From positions 53,737,959 through 53,801,958 of the forward strand of contig OZ021726.1 of assembly GCA_963978545.1 (NCBI GenBank): a stretch of 64,000 nt of DNA. The letters run 5' to 3'. This DNA comes from Linyphia triangularis (taxonomy: Eukaryota > Arthropoda > Arachnida > Araneae > Linyphiidae). The notes beneath the pieces were generated by a model that saw only the letters and a list, made by a program, of their open reading frames with translations, did not search any database and was not told the DNA's origin. Below, in pieces: positions 11,601-21,464 of the stretch; position 1 is the stretch's first letter; each line of letters begins with the position of its first letter. The position numbers were made by a program, and so were the translations under genes.

Positions 11601-12660
11601 AAATATCGGCTTGGAACTTCAAAAGAAACTGTAAATACATTTTTAAGAGTGCGTCATTTCATTCGCTGATGAAATGAGTTTAGCCCAAGGAACCTTCTAT
11701 CTTTAAAATGTCAATGGCCAACAGGGTTATTTATGCATCCCTTATGTTTCAAGTACTATTTTTATTGTGTATATTAGTAGTCTGACGTTTCTATTCAAAG
11801 TATTTTCTTTGATTTTATCTCTGCAATGTACGGATTCAATGCATGACCTTTCATGTCATTGAAAAACTTGCACAACAAAATGTTCTAATTTTCTTCGGCC
11901 ACTGGAATTGAAAAGAACAATTATTTAAGAAATAATTGTTTTTATTAAGTAATATCAACTTATTTATTTTATGATTATTACGTTGACTTTTCATGAATGA
12001 TCTAAATGTTTTTGTTCATATAAAGTATAATACAATTTAGATTAAATGTTTGAAAAACCTTTAAACAAAATTTATGAATGGCTGGTTAACATAATCAATT
12101 GCTTTTGTATTTTAATATTTTTAATTCTAAATATATCGTATTTTGTGAACTTGTTTTGTAATTTGTTGTGACTGTAAATTTTATGGTTATTTTACAATCA
12201 TTTCATATCCCAAGTTTAGATTTTTATGTACAAATTTAGTATATTTACTTGTATTGATGTGGAAAATGGAAATGACGTTCTGTTGGGTCATCAGCAAATG
12301 CTTCGTTAAGTATTACAGTATTATTTTTATAGAAGTATATTTCGACCATTCGAGAAGGTATTTAATTTTTGTATGTCTAGAACTTTCTAAACAATACGTA
12401 ATTCTTTATTTTGGATAGAAAGCTAAATTTAATGAATTTTTAATTTGTATATTTTCCAATCTTAATCGCTTTGTTTTATATTCTAGATATTTTATAAAAG
12501 TATTTTCTCGTGTACAAGCTTAAAGCAATTAATTTACGCATAATTTTCCCAAATTGTATATAATTAGCATTTTAGATTTTTGATGTCTTTAAAATTGTTG
12601 TGTGTGTGAATTTACCTTTCTGAATTGAACAGGATGTGTAATAAACTATTTATTTGTAAT
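11601..12660 (+). other. Probable 3' UTR of the tetraspanin gene
   Basis: AT-rich sequence without any frame, running from the stop to the first AATAAA (12640-12645) that is followed by a GT-rich stretch. The extent is inferred only. Confidence 0.4.
12640..12645 (+). terminator. Candidate polyadenylation signal AATAAA
   Basis: Canonical hexamer followed within 20-30 bases by TTTGTAATGTTGT. Another AATAAA lies at 12851-12856, so the site used is uncertain. Confidence 0.35.
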
Positions 12661-12884
12661 GTTGTCATACCATTTCTTTCCAACGTTGCAAACGCCATAA
12701 GAATTCAACAAACCATTCATGTTTCATTGAAAGAATCTAGACTGGTAATTCTCACCACTGGAGAGAGAAGGAGGAAACCTATTAGATTCCATACAATGAA
12801 ATCAGTTATATTTATATTGTAGTTACACAACTTACGGATACAATTACAGCAATAAATAGACATTAAAGAAAAAACGGTGCTCTT

Positions 12885-13097
12885 CTGTTAAACGGGTATC
12901 GGATAAAAATCGCAAATTGCACAGATATCTCATTCAAACTAATAACTTTAAAATACTTTATAATTCCTATAATAAACTATTATAGGATTGCTATAGCAAT
13001 CCTATAACAAACAGTAAATATTTAGGATTGGTGATACATTTACGCATTAAAACTTGTAAACATTTAGGGTTGGCGTCGACTGGTACCCGTCTAACGG
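12885..13097. mobile_element. Short inverted-repeat element (MITE-like), 213 bp
   Basis: The left end CTGTTAAACGGGTATCGG pairs with the right end CTGGTACCCGTCTAACGG. Inside, a near-perfect palindrome is centred at about 12994 (ATAGGATTGCTATAGCAATC). Similar inner sequence occurs at 23740-23790, and a lone terminus (ACTGGCACCCGGCTAACGG) lies near 60636, so the family is dispersed. Confidence 0.6.
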
Positions 13098-13354
13098 AAA
13101 CGTAACGAAAAAATATACTTTTAAAATTAATATTTACTCATTGGTAAAATATACGATAAATAATATGATAGCAGATGCTTCAACCCTAAAATACAGGTAC
13201 TGAAGAACGTTTAGATGAATTGCTACTGCATGGATGCTGGCAAGATTATTTGCATGGGGGTGCAGACCCGTTTTATTGGGTGCTAATCAACTTTTCGTCA
13301 GTCATATATCTGACGACATAAATTAATCGATATTTTTTTTGACATTTTAATTGA

Positions 13355-14057
13355 AGGCGTCTTCTCACTTTAGGCACCTCGAAAATAGGCTATTTTCGCG
13401 ATTTTTTTTCGAGGATTTTTGCAAACAATTATGGGATAAAATGGATCCTATATAATAAACACATCTTTCAAGTACAAGAATTTTTTTTTTAATTTTTTCG
13501 AACAATTATTATAATAAAACAGTAGCCGTGTAGAAATGTAATGTTCGTGGCTTGTTGATGAAATTTCGGAAACTATCCGGCCGATTGTCATGAAATTTGA
13601 ATGACATATTCTTCATAGTTATGGCTATAGCGCATATCATCAGATTTTTGAAATTTTGATTTGAAGTATTTTTTTTACAAAAAACTGCAAAAAAACACAC
13701 GTATTTTTTTTACTTTTTCGAAAAACTTGCGCCATTTTGTTATTTTCGCGAATATCAAAAATCTGATGATATGCGCTATAGCCAAAACTATGAAGAATAT
13801 GTCATTCAAATTTCATGTCAATCGGCCGGATAGTTTCCGAAATTTCATCAACAAGCCACGAACATTACATTTCTACACGGGTTTTTCGATGCTACTGTTT
13901 TATTATAATAATTGTTCAAAAAAATAAAAAAATTTTGTACTTGAAAGATGTGTTTATTATATAGGATCCATTTTATCCCATAATTGTTTGCAAAAATCCT
14001 CGAAAAAAAATCGCGAAAATAGCCTATTTTCGAGGTGCCTAAAGTGAGAAGACGCCT
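13355..14057. mobile_element. Foldback element with long near-perfect arms, 703 bp
   Basis: The outer ends AGGCGTCTTCTCACTTT (13355) and AAAGTGAGAAGACGCCT (ending 14057) are exact complements. The arms continue inward for about 300 bases with very few differences and leave only a short central loop near 13670-13735. The reading frames inside are by-products of the palindrome. I see no clear target-site duplication. Confidence 0.85.
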
Positions 14058-14710
14058 GAATGGAAAATTGTTTAACATCTAAAACTTTTCAGTTTAAATT
14101 AATAATTACAAATCTTAAAAATAAAAGTCACGGAATTTATTGATATTAGTTAAAATACTGAATCAAAATTACTGCCTCAAAAGAATATTTTAGATGTAGT
14201 TGTACAACAAAAATTATTAGGTATGCAAATTACAACCAATATAAATTTAGAACATATTTGCATGGACAAGCATTGAAAACGGGAAAATACTTTCTATTTC
14301 GTATATGTCAAAATCAAATCTTGCATCTGTTTCCCGAAGTAATTATTTCCTGGTCTTCTAAAATTTAATGCAAATATATTTGTGATCGTGAAATTGAGCG
14401 AAGGATTAATAAGCCTGGGTTTCATAAAAGTCGAGAAAACGTTCAAGAGTCCGAATCGGACATATCCTCTGATTGCATCTAATGAAAACTTGTTTATTCA
14501 AACTAATCTTTTTTTTCTTTCACTGGTAATCTCTATTAAACCTGTTCATGTAAAAGTCATGTCATTAAATACTGGGCACAATCAGAGGAGGATCTCGTGA
14601 ACCGTTTATGGCATCTGTGCTCTGATAAAATATAAAAAAGGCATAAAGAGATTTTTTATTTTAAGTTAGGAATCCGAGAGTACAAAAATAAAACAAAAAT
14701 TTTAGTATTG
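14058..14710. other. Intergenic, nothing recognised
   Basis: AT-rich, with only short chance frames. No repeat termini seen. Confidence 0.6.
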
Positions 14711-15197
14711 CAGTAACCCCTTGTTATATTGTGACTCAATATATGGCGCATTCGGATGTAACGTGCTTTTGCTATGTAGTGACTACAACAACGATGGATA
14801 TTACTATTATCAGTATTAGCATTATTATTAACATTATTATTTAGGCAGGTTTTTGTCCAAGAAATTTGATTGTTTAATTTTTCAAATATCTACGTATAAA
14901 TTAAAAAACGTATATTTACTTTATGAATACAAAAATATGAGTAACGTAGTAAAAGGTACGCAAAATAAATTAACGTGTAAGTGCTTTGGATATAAAATTA
15001 AACGGTAGGTGGAATTTTTCTGTCTTTATTATTTATTCTATTATTGTGCATGATTTTTCTCCTAAGTTACTTTATAAAGGGCATATTTCATAAATTAAAT
15101 TTTTAACTTTTATTATATCGCTCGATATATCGCGCATTTGGATATTGCGTGCATTTTTCTTGTCCTCCGATAGTCGCAATATATCGATGGACTACTG
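14711..15197. mobile_element. Pogo/Tigger-like terminal sequences, degenerate
   Basis: The left end begins CAGTAACCCCTTGTTATATT and the right end finishes CAATATATCGATGGACTACTG, a CAGTA..TACTG pair. The subterminal block ending GGCGCATTCGGATGTAACG (about 14746-14765) is repeated in direct orientation near 15130-15152. The CAGTA ends and TATATYG-rich subterminal repeats resemble pogo-type Tc1/mariner elements. No transposase frame is present. Confidence 0.45.
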
Positions 15198-15209
15198 GAT
15201 TGTTTTCTG

Positions 15210-15590
15210 TCAAAAAAAGTTTTCCGAATTTTTTTGCTTTTCGCTAAGCGTTTTATAACATCCTGACTTTAAAAAAAGTGGCCTAGAAAAAATGTCTATC
15301 TATGCGTACGTGGTCAGCATAACTTCCAAACAAGCTGACCTAAGATTTTCAAATTTGGTGTACCATGGGACCTACCATTAAGGTTTTCATCAAATTGGGT
15401 TTACGCATAAGGTAGCTGCCATTGGAAAAAAAAAATGTTTCCAGTAATTGCTAAAAAAACCGGCTCTAACTATTTAAATCAAAATCGTTGTGATAATGCC
15501 TCTTAAGGTGTTCTAAACATCCCTCCCTCCTAAATTCCAGTAAAAATGCTATCAAGGCATAAATAGTTTGAAAAAGAATGTCTCCCACTC
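15210..15590 (-). repeat. Dispersed repeat family B, copy 1
   Basis: The reverse complement resembles 19880-20130 and, in part, 37128-37345. The shared core is TTAGAGCCG..TTTTTAGC followed by a block around GTTATGCTGAC. It is moderately diverged and non-coding. Confidence 0.55.
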
Positions 15591-16269
15591 AGACTTCTAA
15601 TTCTTGAGCATTTTCTTCATCTTTGATGACTGTTTCTTCTCTGTTTCACTCTTTCTTTCCTTATCGCAAAGAATAGTGTAAGAAAGGCCCATATAAGAAT
15701 TATCACTAAACTGGTAATTTTTTCTAAATTAATGATCAAAATATAAAAACAAATAATTACATCAATCCACGTCAGTATAATAAGTTGTGCGATGCTCCAC
15801 GCTCATGGTTTTTATACAAATAGCCCGTTTAACTTTGTCGTCATTGTTCTTGTATGTTTTTGGAATGAAGATTGCATGTGTTCATGCTCAAGTGTTTCCT
15901 TAATGTGAAAAACATCTTTATTTTTCATTTTTATTCCAGTCAATCATCAGATAATTTGATTTTTGATGTTACTCCCTTATTTTTTTTTTCAAAAGTATTC
16001 ATGCCTGAATGGACAAAATGCGGTTTATTTAATGGCCAAATCCATTCTGGTCAACGTCTCATATATACCTGTTTGCTAATGGAAGTGGTCCCAAAATATT
16101 AATGTGCTATGTATCTAGTGGTATATCTCCTTTTACAACATTCTTTTTCTCCCACGCTTCCTACATTTTGTGAAGATAAAATACTTATACTTACAATTTT
16201 CATTGAAACATAGCAATTTTTACTTCAGTTGCACTTTGATTAATATTGAATGGAATCTCATATAAAAGG
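15591..16269. other. Intergenic, nothing recognised
   Basis: No gene, repeat end or RNA seen. Confidence 0.6.
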
Positions 16270-16445
16270 TTGGCGTCCACTATCTCTGAGCAGAGTGGAG
16301 TGGATTAGATTAGAGCCAATAACAAGGCTGCCAACGTCTACTGTAGCACGAGGCTCGTGCTACAATGGACGTTGATAGCCTTGTAATTGGATCTAATTTA
16401 ATCCACTCCGCTCTGCTCTGCTCTGCCAGCGATAGTGGACGCCAA
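16270..16445. mobile_element. Palindromic MITE-like element, 176 bp
   Basis: TTGGCGTCCACTATC at 16270 is exactly complemented by GATAGTGGACGCCAA ending at 16445. The arms continue through GAGTGGATTAGATTAGA..CCAAT and meet in a perfect hairpin, TAGCACGAGGCTCGTGCTA, near 16350. I see no clear target-site duplication. Confidence 0.75.
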
Positions 16446-16739
16446 GCTATATGGTTCTTAAAAGTAGTTTCTTTCCATATTTCATAATGGTTGCCAAAAG
16501 TTGAAAAGAAAAAAGAACAAAAACTCTCAGTTTTTTTTCCTTGGAATGAAAGTAGAAAGAAATGTGTTTCGATTTCAACATTTTTTATAAATTGCTTATC
16601 CCAAAAGTTTGTTTTGTTTTGAAACCACCGACTGTCTATTTCTGCCACTTATAAAGTGCTTAACACAGCCAAATATGTCTCGTAATTTTGAGCATCTAGA
16701 AGAATACGAGATCGAAATCTTCTAGTGTAAACCCCTCTC

Positions 16740-16901
16740 TCCAACCCCACCACACCAACGAAAGGACATTGAGGCCACGACAGATTTAATGTGCACCAGC
16801 CCCCATTAGGTACACACCGATATTTGGCGCACGGAGGCCCGAACCCACAACCCTCCGGTTATGAGCTCGATACTCTACCGCAAGGGTATCGGGAGCCCCC
16901 C
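16740..16901 (-). mobile_element. tRNA-Met-derived SINE, minus strand
   Basis: The minus strand begins at 16901 with GGGGGCTCCCGATACCC. It has an A-box-like GCGGTAGAGTATCGAGC, an anticodon-loop-like CTCATAACC (CAT) and a B box GGTTCGGGCC, followed by a non-tRNA body. This is the layout of a SINE with a tRNA-Met head. The acceptor stem does not close, so it is not a tRNA gene. Confidence 0.6.
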
Positions 16902-17216
16902 AAAAGTTGCAAACAATTTATGTTTTTTTTAATAAACAATTATTTGAAAAAAATTACTAAAATATATTATGTAAAATGTATTAAATAAATATGTTGTGCT
17001 ATTTGGAAGACTATATTTTTATTGAATTAATATCCACGTTCACCCAGGAGGAATAGTTCAGAAACCCATTACCCCCTTTTTTTATAAAGCAGGCGGGTTC
17101 TCCAGCAAGCATATTTTCTGCGTTACTTTTATGTTTAACGCAAAAAACCCCAAGTCATCAATCGAAAAATAACTGCATTTAAATGTCAGGAGATCGTAGT
17201 CTGTACTTTTTGTAAG

Positions 17217-17480
17217 TGAAGAAGTGATAGACATCAAGTCTTAGTCAAAGGAAATCATTGTAACTCTTGATCAGAACATCACAGTCCGGAAGTCATAGTA
17301 TAGCAAATTCATAGTCAAGAAGTCATAGTATGTTAAGTCCGGAAGTCATAAACGGTACGTTATGTCAAACAGTGATAGCCATCAGGTCTTGGAAAGTCAT
17401 AGTCAGGCAATCTTAATCAGGAAGTAATTGTCCTGAAGTCGTAATTAGTAAGTCGTAGTTAAGAAGTCATAGGTAGGTAA
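17217..17480 (+). repeat. Degenerate minisatellite, AAGTCATAGTC-like unit
   Basis: About a dozen imperfect copies of (G)AAGTCATAGTC/A occur in loose tandem, mixed with CAGGTCTT and CAGGAAGT variants. The spacing is irregular, about 12-18 bases. Confidence 0.6.
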
Positions 17481-17594
17481 GTAAAAAATCGTTTATATCA
17501 TAAGCCTTTTTAGCAGGTAAAGCAACAGAGAATGCGGTTGGAAACAAAGAACTTAAAGCGTTTCTTCCCTTTGGTCTTTTTCCTGTCATCCACC

Positions 17595-17767
17595 AAACGG
17601 TGGATGGTTAGGGTGCTAGCTTCTAGACTGCGAGGTTGCGGGTTCGAGTCCCGTGTTAGGCATGGGTGTTTGTAAATGTATGTTGGCTTGTCTAATGACG
17701 AAAGTTTCGGCGCATTATAGCTCTCGTGTTGCTGACGGCGCCAGATAATCTGAAAACAACCAACCAA
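17595..17767 (+). mobile_element. tRNA-derived SINE family S1, plus strand copy
   Basis: The head begins near ACCAAACGG and carries a weakened A box (GGTTAGGGTGCTAG) and the B box GGTTCGAGTCCC, then the S1 body and an AACCAACC tail. It is flanked by the 13-base duplication CCTGTCATCCACC (17582-17594 and 17768-17780), which proves retroposition. Confidence 0.88.
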
Positions 17768-18218
17768 CCTGTCATCCACCAACTTAATTACTGGTGTCGG
17801 CGATTAGTTGGATTAACAGTTATTGGTGGTACTGCACCAGCTGATGAATAGAGAGACTTCTTCTGGTCTTCCTGCCAGCATGCCAGAATATGTCAATATA
17901 GGAACGACAGCTGAATTCTGCTCTGCAAGTGCCTCCAATTATGTTTCTTCTTGAATTGTTTCCAGCGTTGAATCGTATGTGAGCTTGGTAATTACTCCTT
18001 GAGTTGGAAACTCCATTTTATATCAATCAAAAATACACGTTTTATACCAGCAGTATCAATTATTTCGAGACAAATCGATAAACGTCAGATTACCTCAAGA
18101 TTTTTGTCTTAACTGAATAAAACCTCTGTTAAAATTAACTTTCGTACCTTTTCATGGTTACAGCTTTGTTTTAGAAAATTCGTTATTGAAAAGATATCGA
18201 AAGAGTTTTATAGAGCAA

Positions 18219-19347
18219 CTAGGGGGCTCTTCCCCCTGCTCGCAAACGCTCGCCAACCCCCTGGAATCCCCTTGGTTCGCTTCGCGAACCGGGCTCGTTC
18301 TGCTCACCTCAAAGTGAGGCATTTAAAATATGCCCTAGCAAAAAGCTCTTTCAGCTGTATAATTAAAAAAAAAAATCATTGAAAAGTGATATTGTGCCAT
18401 GAAACTGAGAAAACGTTTTATTATTTATGAATAGCTACAATACTTGCCACGTCATTATCCTACTGCTTATGTCGAGACGCGTTAAGCAGGGATGGTGTGG
18501 CAACGGAGTAAAAAGTTCTTGGAAAACAACAAAAATAAACAGTATCGTACATATATTTAAAAAAGATCGATTATTTCATTGAACAATTAAAATTTACGCA
18601 CTGGTTTCATATGAAGCACCAAAATAATTAAAGTTGCACATCGAAATTTCTTAACGAAGCAATATAAGCAATAACATGTTTACTTAATCTTTTTTGCGAT
18701 ACTTATTATGCTTTATTTCGATGGCTTTCAATTCGTAATAGCTGAATTTGAACTGATTAGCAATTAATCTAGTATCAGATTTAATGCACAATGTCTCTTG
18801 GGGACATTTTGAAAGTTGGCGATTTGGAGCTGAATGCAACCCGGAAACTTAGTATTCCGGCAATCCTTGTGACTGTTTGGATTTGGCCACACGTCTTTTT
18901 GACGCCATTTTCGGATTGGGCCACACAACCATTCATTCAATTCAATTCACATTCACTCCATTTTCAATTTAACGACTTTTTTAAAAACCTTATATTCATT
19001 CCAGACCATAGTTCCAGATACATTTTGCATGTATTTATTCTTGCATCATCGTAAATATTAAATAAATACGATTTAAATAGACAATAATTCGTATCAGTAT
19101 AATAAGCAAAACCAAAAAATATCGTGATTTTAAGTTGTTAGCAGTTGCCAGATGATGGACGTATTAATCAAATTTCAAACAATATATTTTCAAAAGGTAT
19201 ATTGTGATTGGCTGGATTGTTGAATTTGGGAATTCATGCATAAAGACAATTTAGAAGATTTGTGATTGGATGCTTGAAGTCGTTGCCATTCTGCTCACAG
19301 AAATACAGCCGAATTTAGGCGGCACGCAAGAGAATTATATATATAGA
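18219..19347 (-). mobile_element. Non-autonomous Helitron, 1129 bp, minus strand
   Basis: Read on the minus strand, the element starts 5'-TCTATATATATAATTCTC at 19347 after a host A and ends GGGGGAAGAGCCCCCTAG at 18219 before a host T. It shows the Helitron signature: a 5' TC, a 3' CTRR (CTAG), a G/C-rich hairpin just before the 3' end, insertion between A and T, and no target-site duplication or terminal inverted repeats. It has no Rep/helicase frame, so it depends on another element. A second G/C-rich hairpin (GGTTCGCTTCGCGAACC near 18274) lies close to the 3' end. The frame at 18791-19054 inside it is not a gene. Confidence 0.75.
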
Positions 19348-19879
19348 TATTATAAAAAACTTAATTTTACAGCAATTTAATGAGCTACTTTTCAAAATAC
19401 GCTATGGATAACAACAATGGCTTTATTTCCTTATTGACAAATTTTATTCCGTCTGTAATAATTTCTTGAAGTTTTGGAGTCACAAAAATTAACTAACATT
19501 GATAAAAAAATTTAAATAAAATTTAACCGATGACCACAATGATTTATAATAGGAGGGGGGCACAACTGACTACTCAATAGAAAAAACAAACTAGCGGTGT
19601 GAAACATCGTACAACTGTCAATTACACTACATTACTGACTCGGATTTGCGTTATTTGCCGTTTTTATGTTTTCATCATACATTTATAAAAAATTACCTCT
19701 TTGGCGATAATATTTATATAGATCTTAAAAAAAATATATTCAAACGGACGATTGGGGCAGTATATTTTTCGATGATTCTTACATGATCCTTTTTTGCAGA
19801 GGAGAGGAGAAACAAAGGAGAGGAGAAAAAGGCTGTTGATGAGCGATGCTCCAGGAAAGAGAATTCTGTGTTGAAGACA
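19348..19879. other. Intergenic, nothing recognised
   Basis: AT-rich. A direct repeat of GGAGAGGAGAAA near 19800-19830 is the only structure seen. Confidence 0.6.
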
Positions 19880-20130
19880 CTCGTTTTTTATTTTTCTTAC
19901 GCCTTTATAACATTTTTACGGAGATTTCGGAGGTGGGGATGTTCAGAACCCTTTAAGAGACAATACCACAGCGATTTCAATCAAACTGTTAGAGCCGTTT
20001 TTAGCTATTACTGAAAACATGATTTTTTCATGTTTTGCGCATGCAAATCCTTAATGATAGATCCATGGCCACCACTAATCTGTACATCAAATTTGAACAT
20101 CGTAGGTCAATTCAAACGGGATATATGGGG
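19880..20130 (+). repeat. Dispersed repeat family B, copy 2
   Basis: Inverse-orientation relative of 15210-15590. Shared blocks include GGGATGTTCAGAACCCTTTAAG (about 19936-19957; copy 1 has its complement), GTTAGAGCCG..TTTTTAGC and CATCAAATTTGAACATCGTAGG. Confidence 0.55.
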
Positions 20131-20250
20131 CTCACGTACACAAACTGAGAATTTTTTTTTCTATACCTCTTTTCTTGAAGTCAGGATTAGAAATTTACAA
20201 CCAGAAATTATTTCACAACAAGGTCATCCTACTATTCCATAATTCCATAT

Positions 20251-20264
20251 CCCCCCCCCCCCCC
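20251..20264 (+). repeat. Poly-C tract, 14 bases
   Basis: Uninterrupted C run in AT-rich DNA. Confidence 0.9.
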
Positions 20265-20694
20265 AGACACTAACAACTTTAATTTTTAAAAGTTTCAATT
20301 CAGTAAAAACTAAAAACACGCCAAGAACTATAAAGAAATGCTACAAAACTAGAGTTATTGGGACATTAATTATTTTATTCAAAAAGGAAGTAGAAAAATC
20401 AGAGGTGGTGTAACAATTAAAAAAATACCATAATCTTCAAACAAAATTTAAACCATAATAATGCAAATATTGGTACTCTATTTCTATTACGTTTTGCGGT
20501 GAGATAAATCGAAATTAAAAAAAGCTTATAGATTTCTTTTTTGATTCGGATTTTTTAAAGATTTTAATATTCAAAATATAGGGAGGTGCAAGTGCACCCC
20601 CTTGCACCCTTTTGTCAGGGTCCATAAATTGTTTGGTCGTACAATAGATTTTCTCAGTATGAAGAAATATCTTAGAAATGTCGCCCTTTAAATG

Positions 20695-20811
20695 TTTTTG
20701 TTTGTTTGTTTGTTTGTTTGTTTGTTTGTTTGTTTGTTTGTTTGTTTGTTTGTTTGTTTGTTTGTTTGTTTGTTTGTTTGCTTGTTTGTTTGTTTGTTTG
20801 TTTGTTTGTTT
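20695..20811 (+). repeat. (GTTT)n microsatellite, about 29 units
   Basis: Near-perfect tetranucleotide array with a single CTTG unit near 20781. Long frames on both strands here are products of the array. Confidence 0.97.
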
Positions 20812-21294
20812 AAAATAACAGATTGTGATTTCGATTTTAATTTGGAAACTTCTTTTCCCACTCGTTTCATGGAGAGGGAGTGTTAATATAAGTCACGGAG
20901 CTTGAGTAGTGTTCGGTCGGATACAAAGTAATTAAAGATATAGTTTTAATTTTAAAAATATTATTGTATTGAAATCAGGAGCATTCTTATAATTGTTCGT
21001 ACTCTTCTACAGGGCTTGTATAAAAATTAAAACTTTAAAACTAAATTACTTATGCTTATTTCCTTTTTTTTTTTTTTATTTATTTTTTTTTAAACTTTTT
21101 AAAATTGTTTTTATTATTTTGCACCTAATTTTTAGCATTTTTACTACACTGATGCTCTATTTTTATTAGCAAAATAAATAAAACACCTGGACAATTCTTT
21201 TGGGATACGCTATAGTAGAGTAACAGTTCCAGGACAAACCTATAGGGACATTGAAGTAAATTTGCTATTGCAAGTCATTATCAATCATGGTGTT

Positions 21295-21464
21295 TTCAGA
21301 TTATCTGGCCCCGTCAGCAACACGAGGGCTATAATGCGCCGAAACATTCGTCATTTGACTAGCCAACATGCATTTACAAACACCCATGCCTGACACGGGA
21401 CTCGAACCCGCAACCTCGTGGTCTAGAAACTATAGTATGCTAACCACTATATCGTTTGGTCGGC
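21295..21464 (-). mobile_element. tRNA-derived SINE S1, minus strand, tail lost
   Basis: The reverse complement carries the S1 head (GCCGACCAAACGATATAGTG), A box, B box GGTTCGAGTCCCG and body. The GGTT-type tail at its left end and a target duplication are not seen, so its 3' end is truncated or eroded. Confidence 0.82.

Noticed and set aside
17600..17665. Possible functional tRNA gene in the SINE heads
   Set aside because: The anticodon stem does not pair and there is no acceptor stem. The B box continues into a SINE body.
17510..17782. 90-residue minus-strand frame containing TRDSNPQPRSLEAS
   Set aside because: It is a reading of the S1 SINE. The TRDSNPQP-like string is the translated B box and recurs in every copy (43197-43430, 46700-46933).
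18219..18330. G/C-rich island considered as bacterial or organelle insert
   Set aside because: The hairpin followed by CTAG and a host T fits a Helitron 3' end, which explains the composition.
18791..19054. 87-residue plus-strand frame
   Set aside because: Inside the non-autonomous Helitron. No similarity to Rep/helicase and no splice or codon signal.
20688..20886. Long frames on both strands over the GTTT array (poly-NKQT and poly-FVCL)
   Set aside because: Produced by a tetranucleotide repeat. There is no coding signal outside the array.
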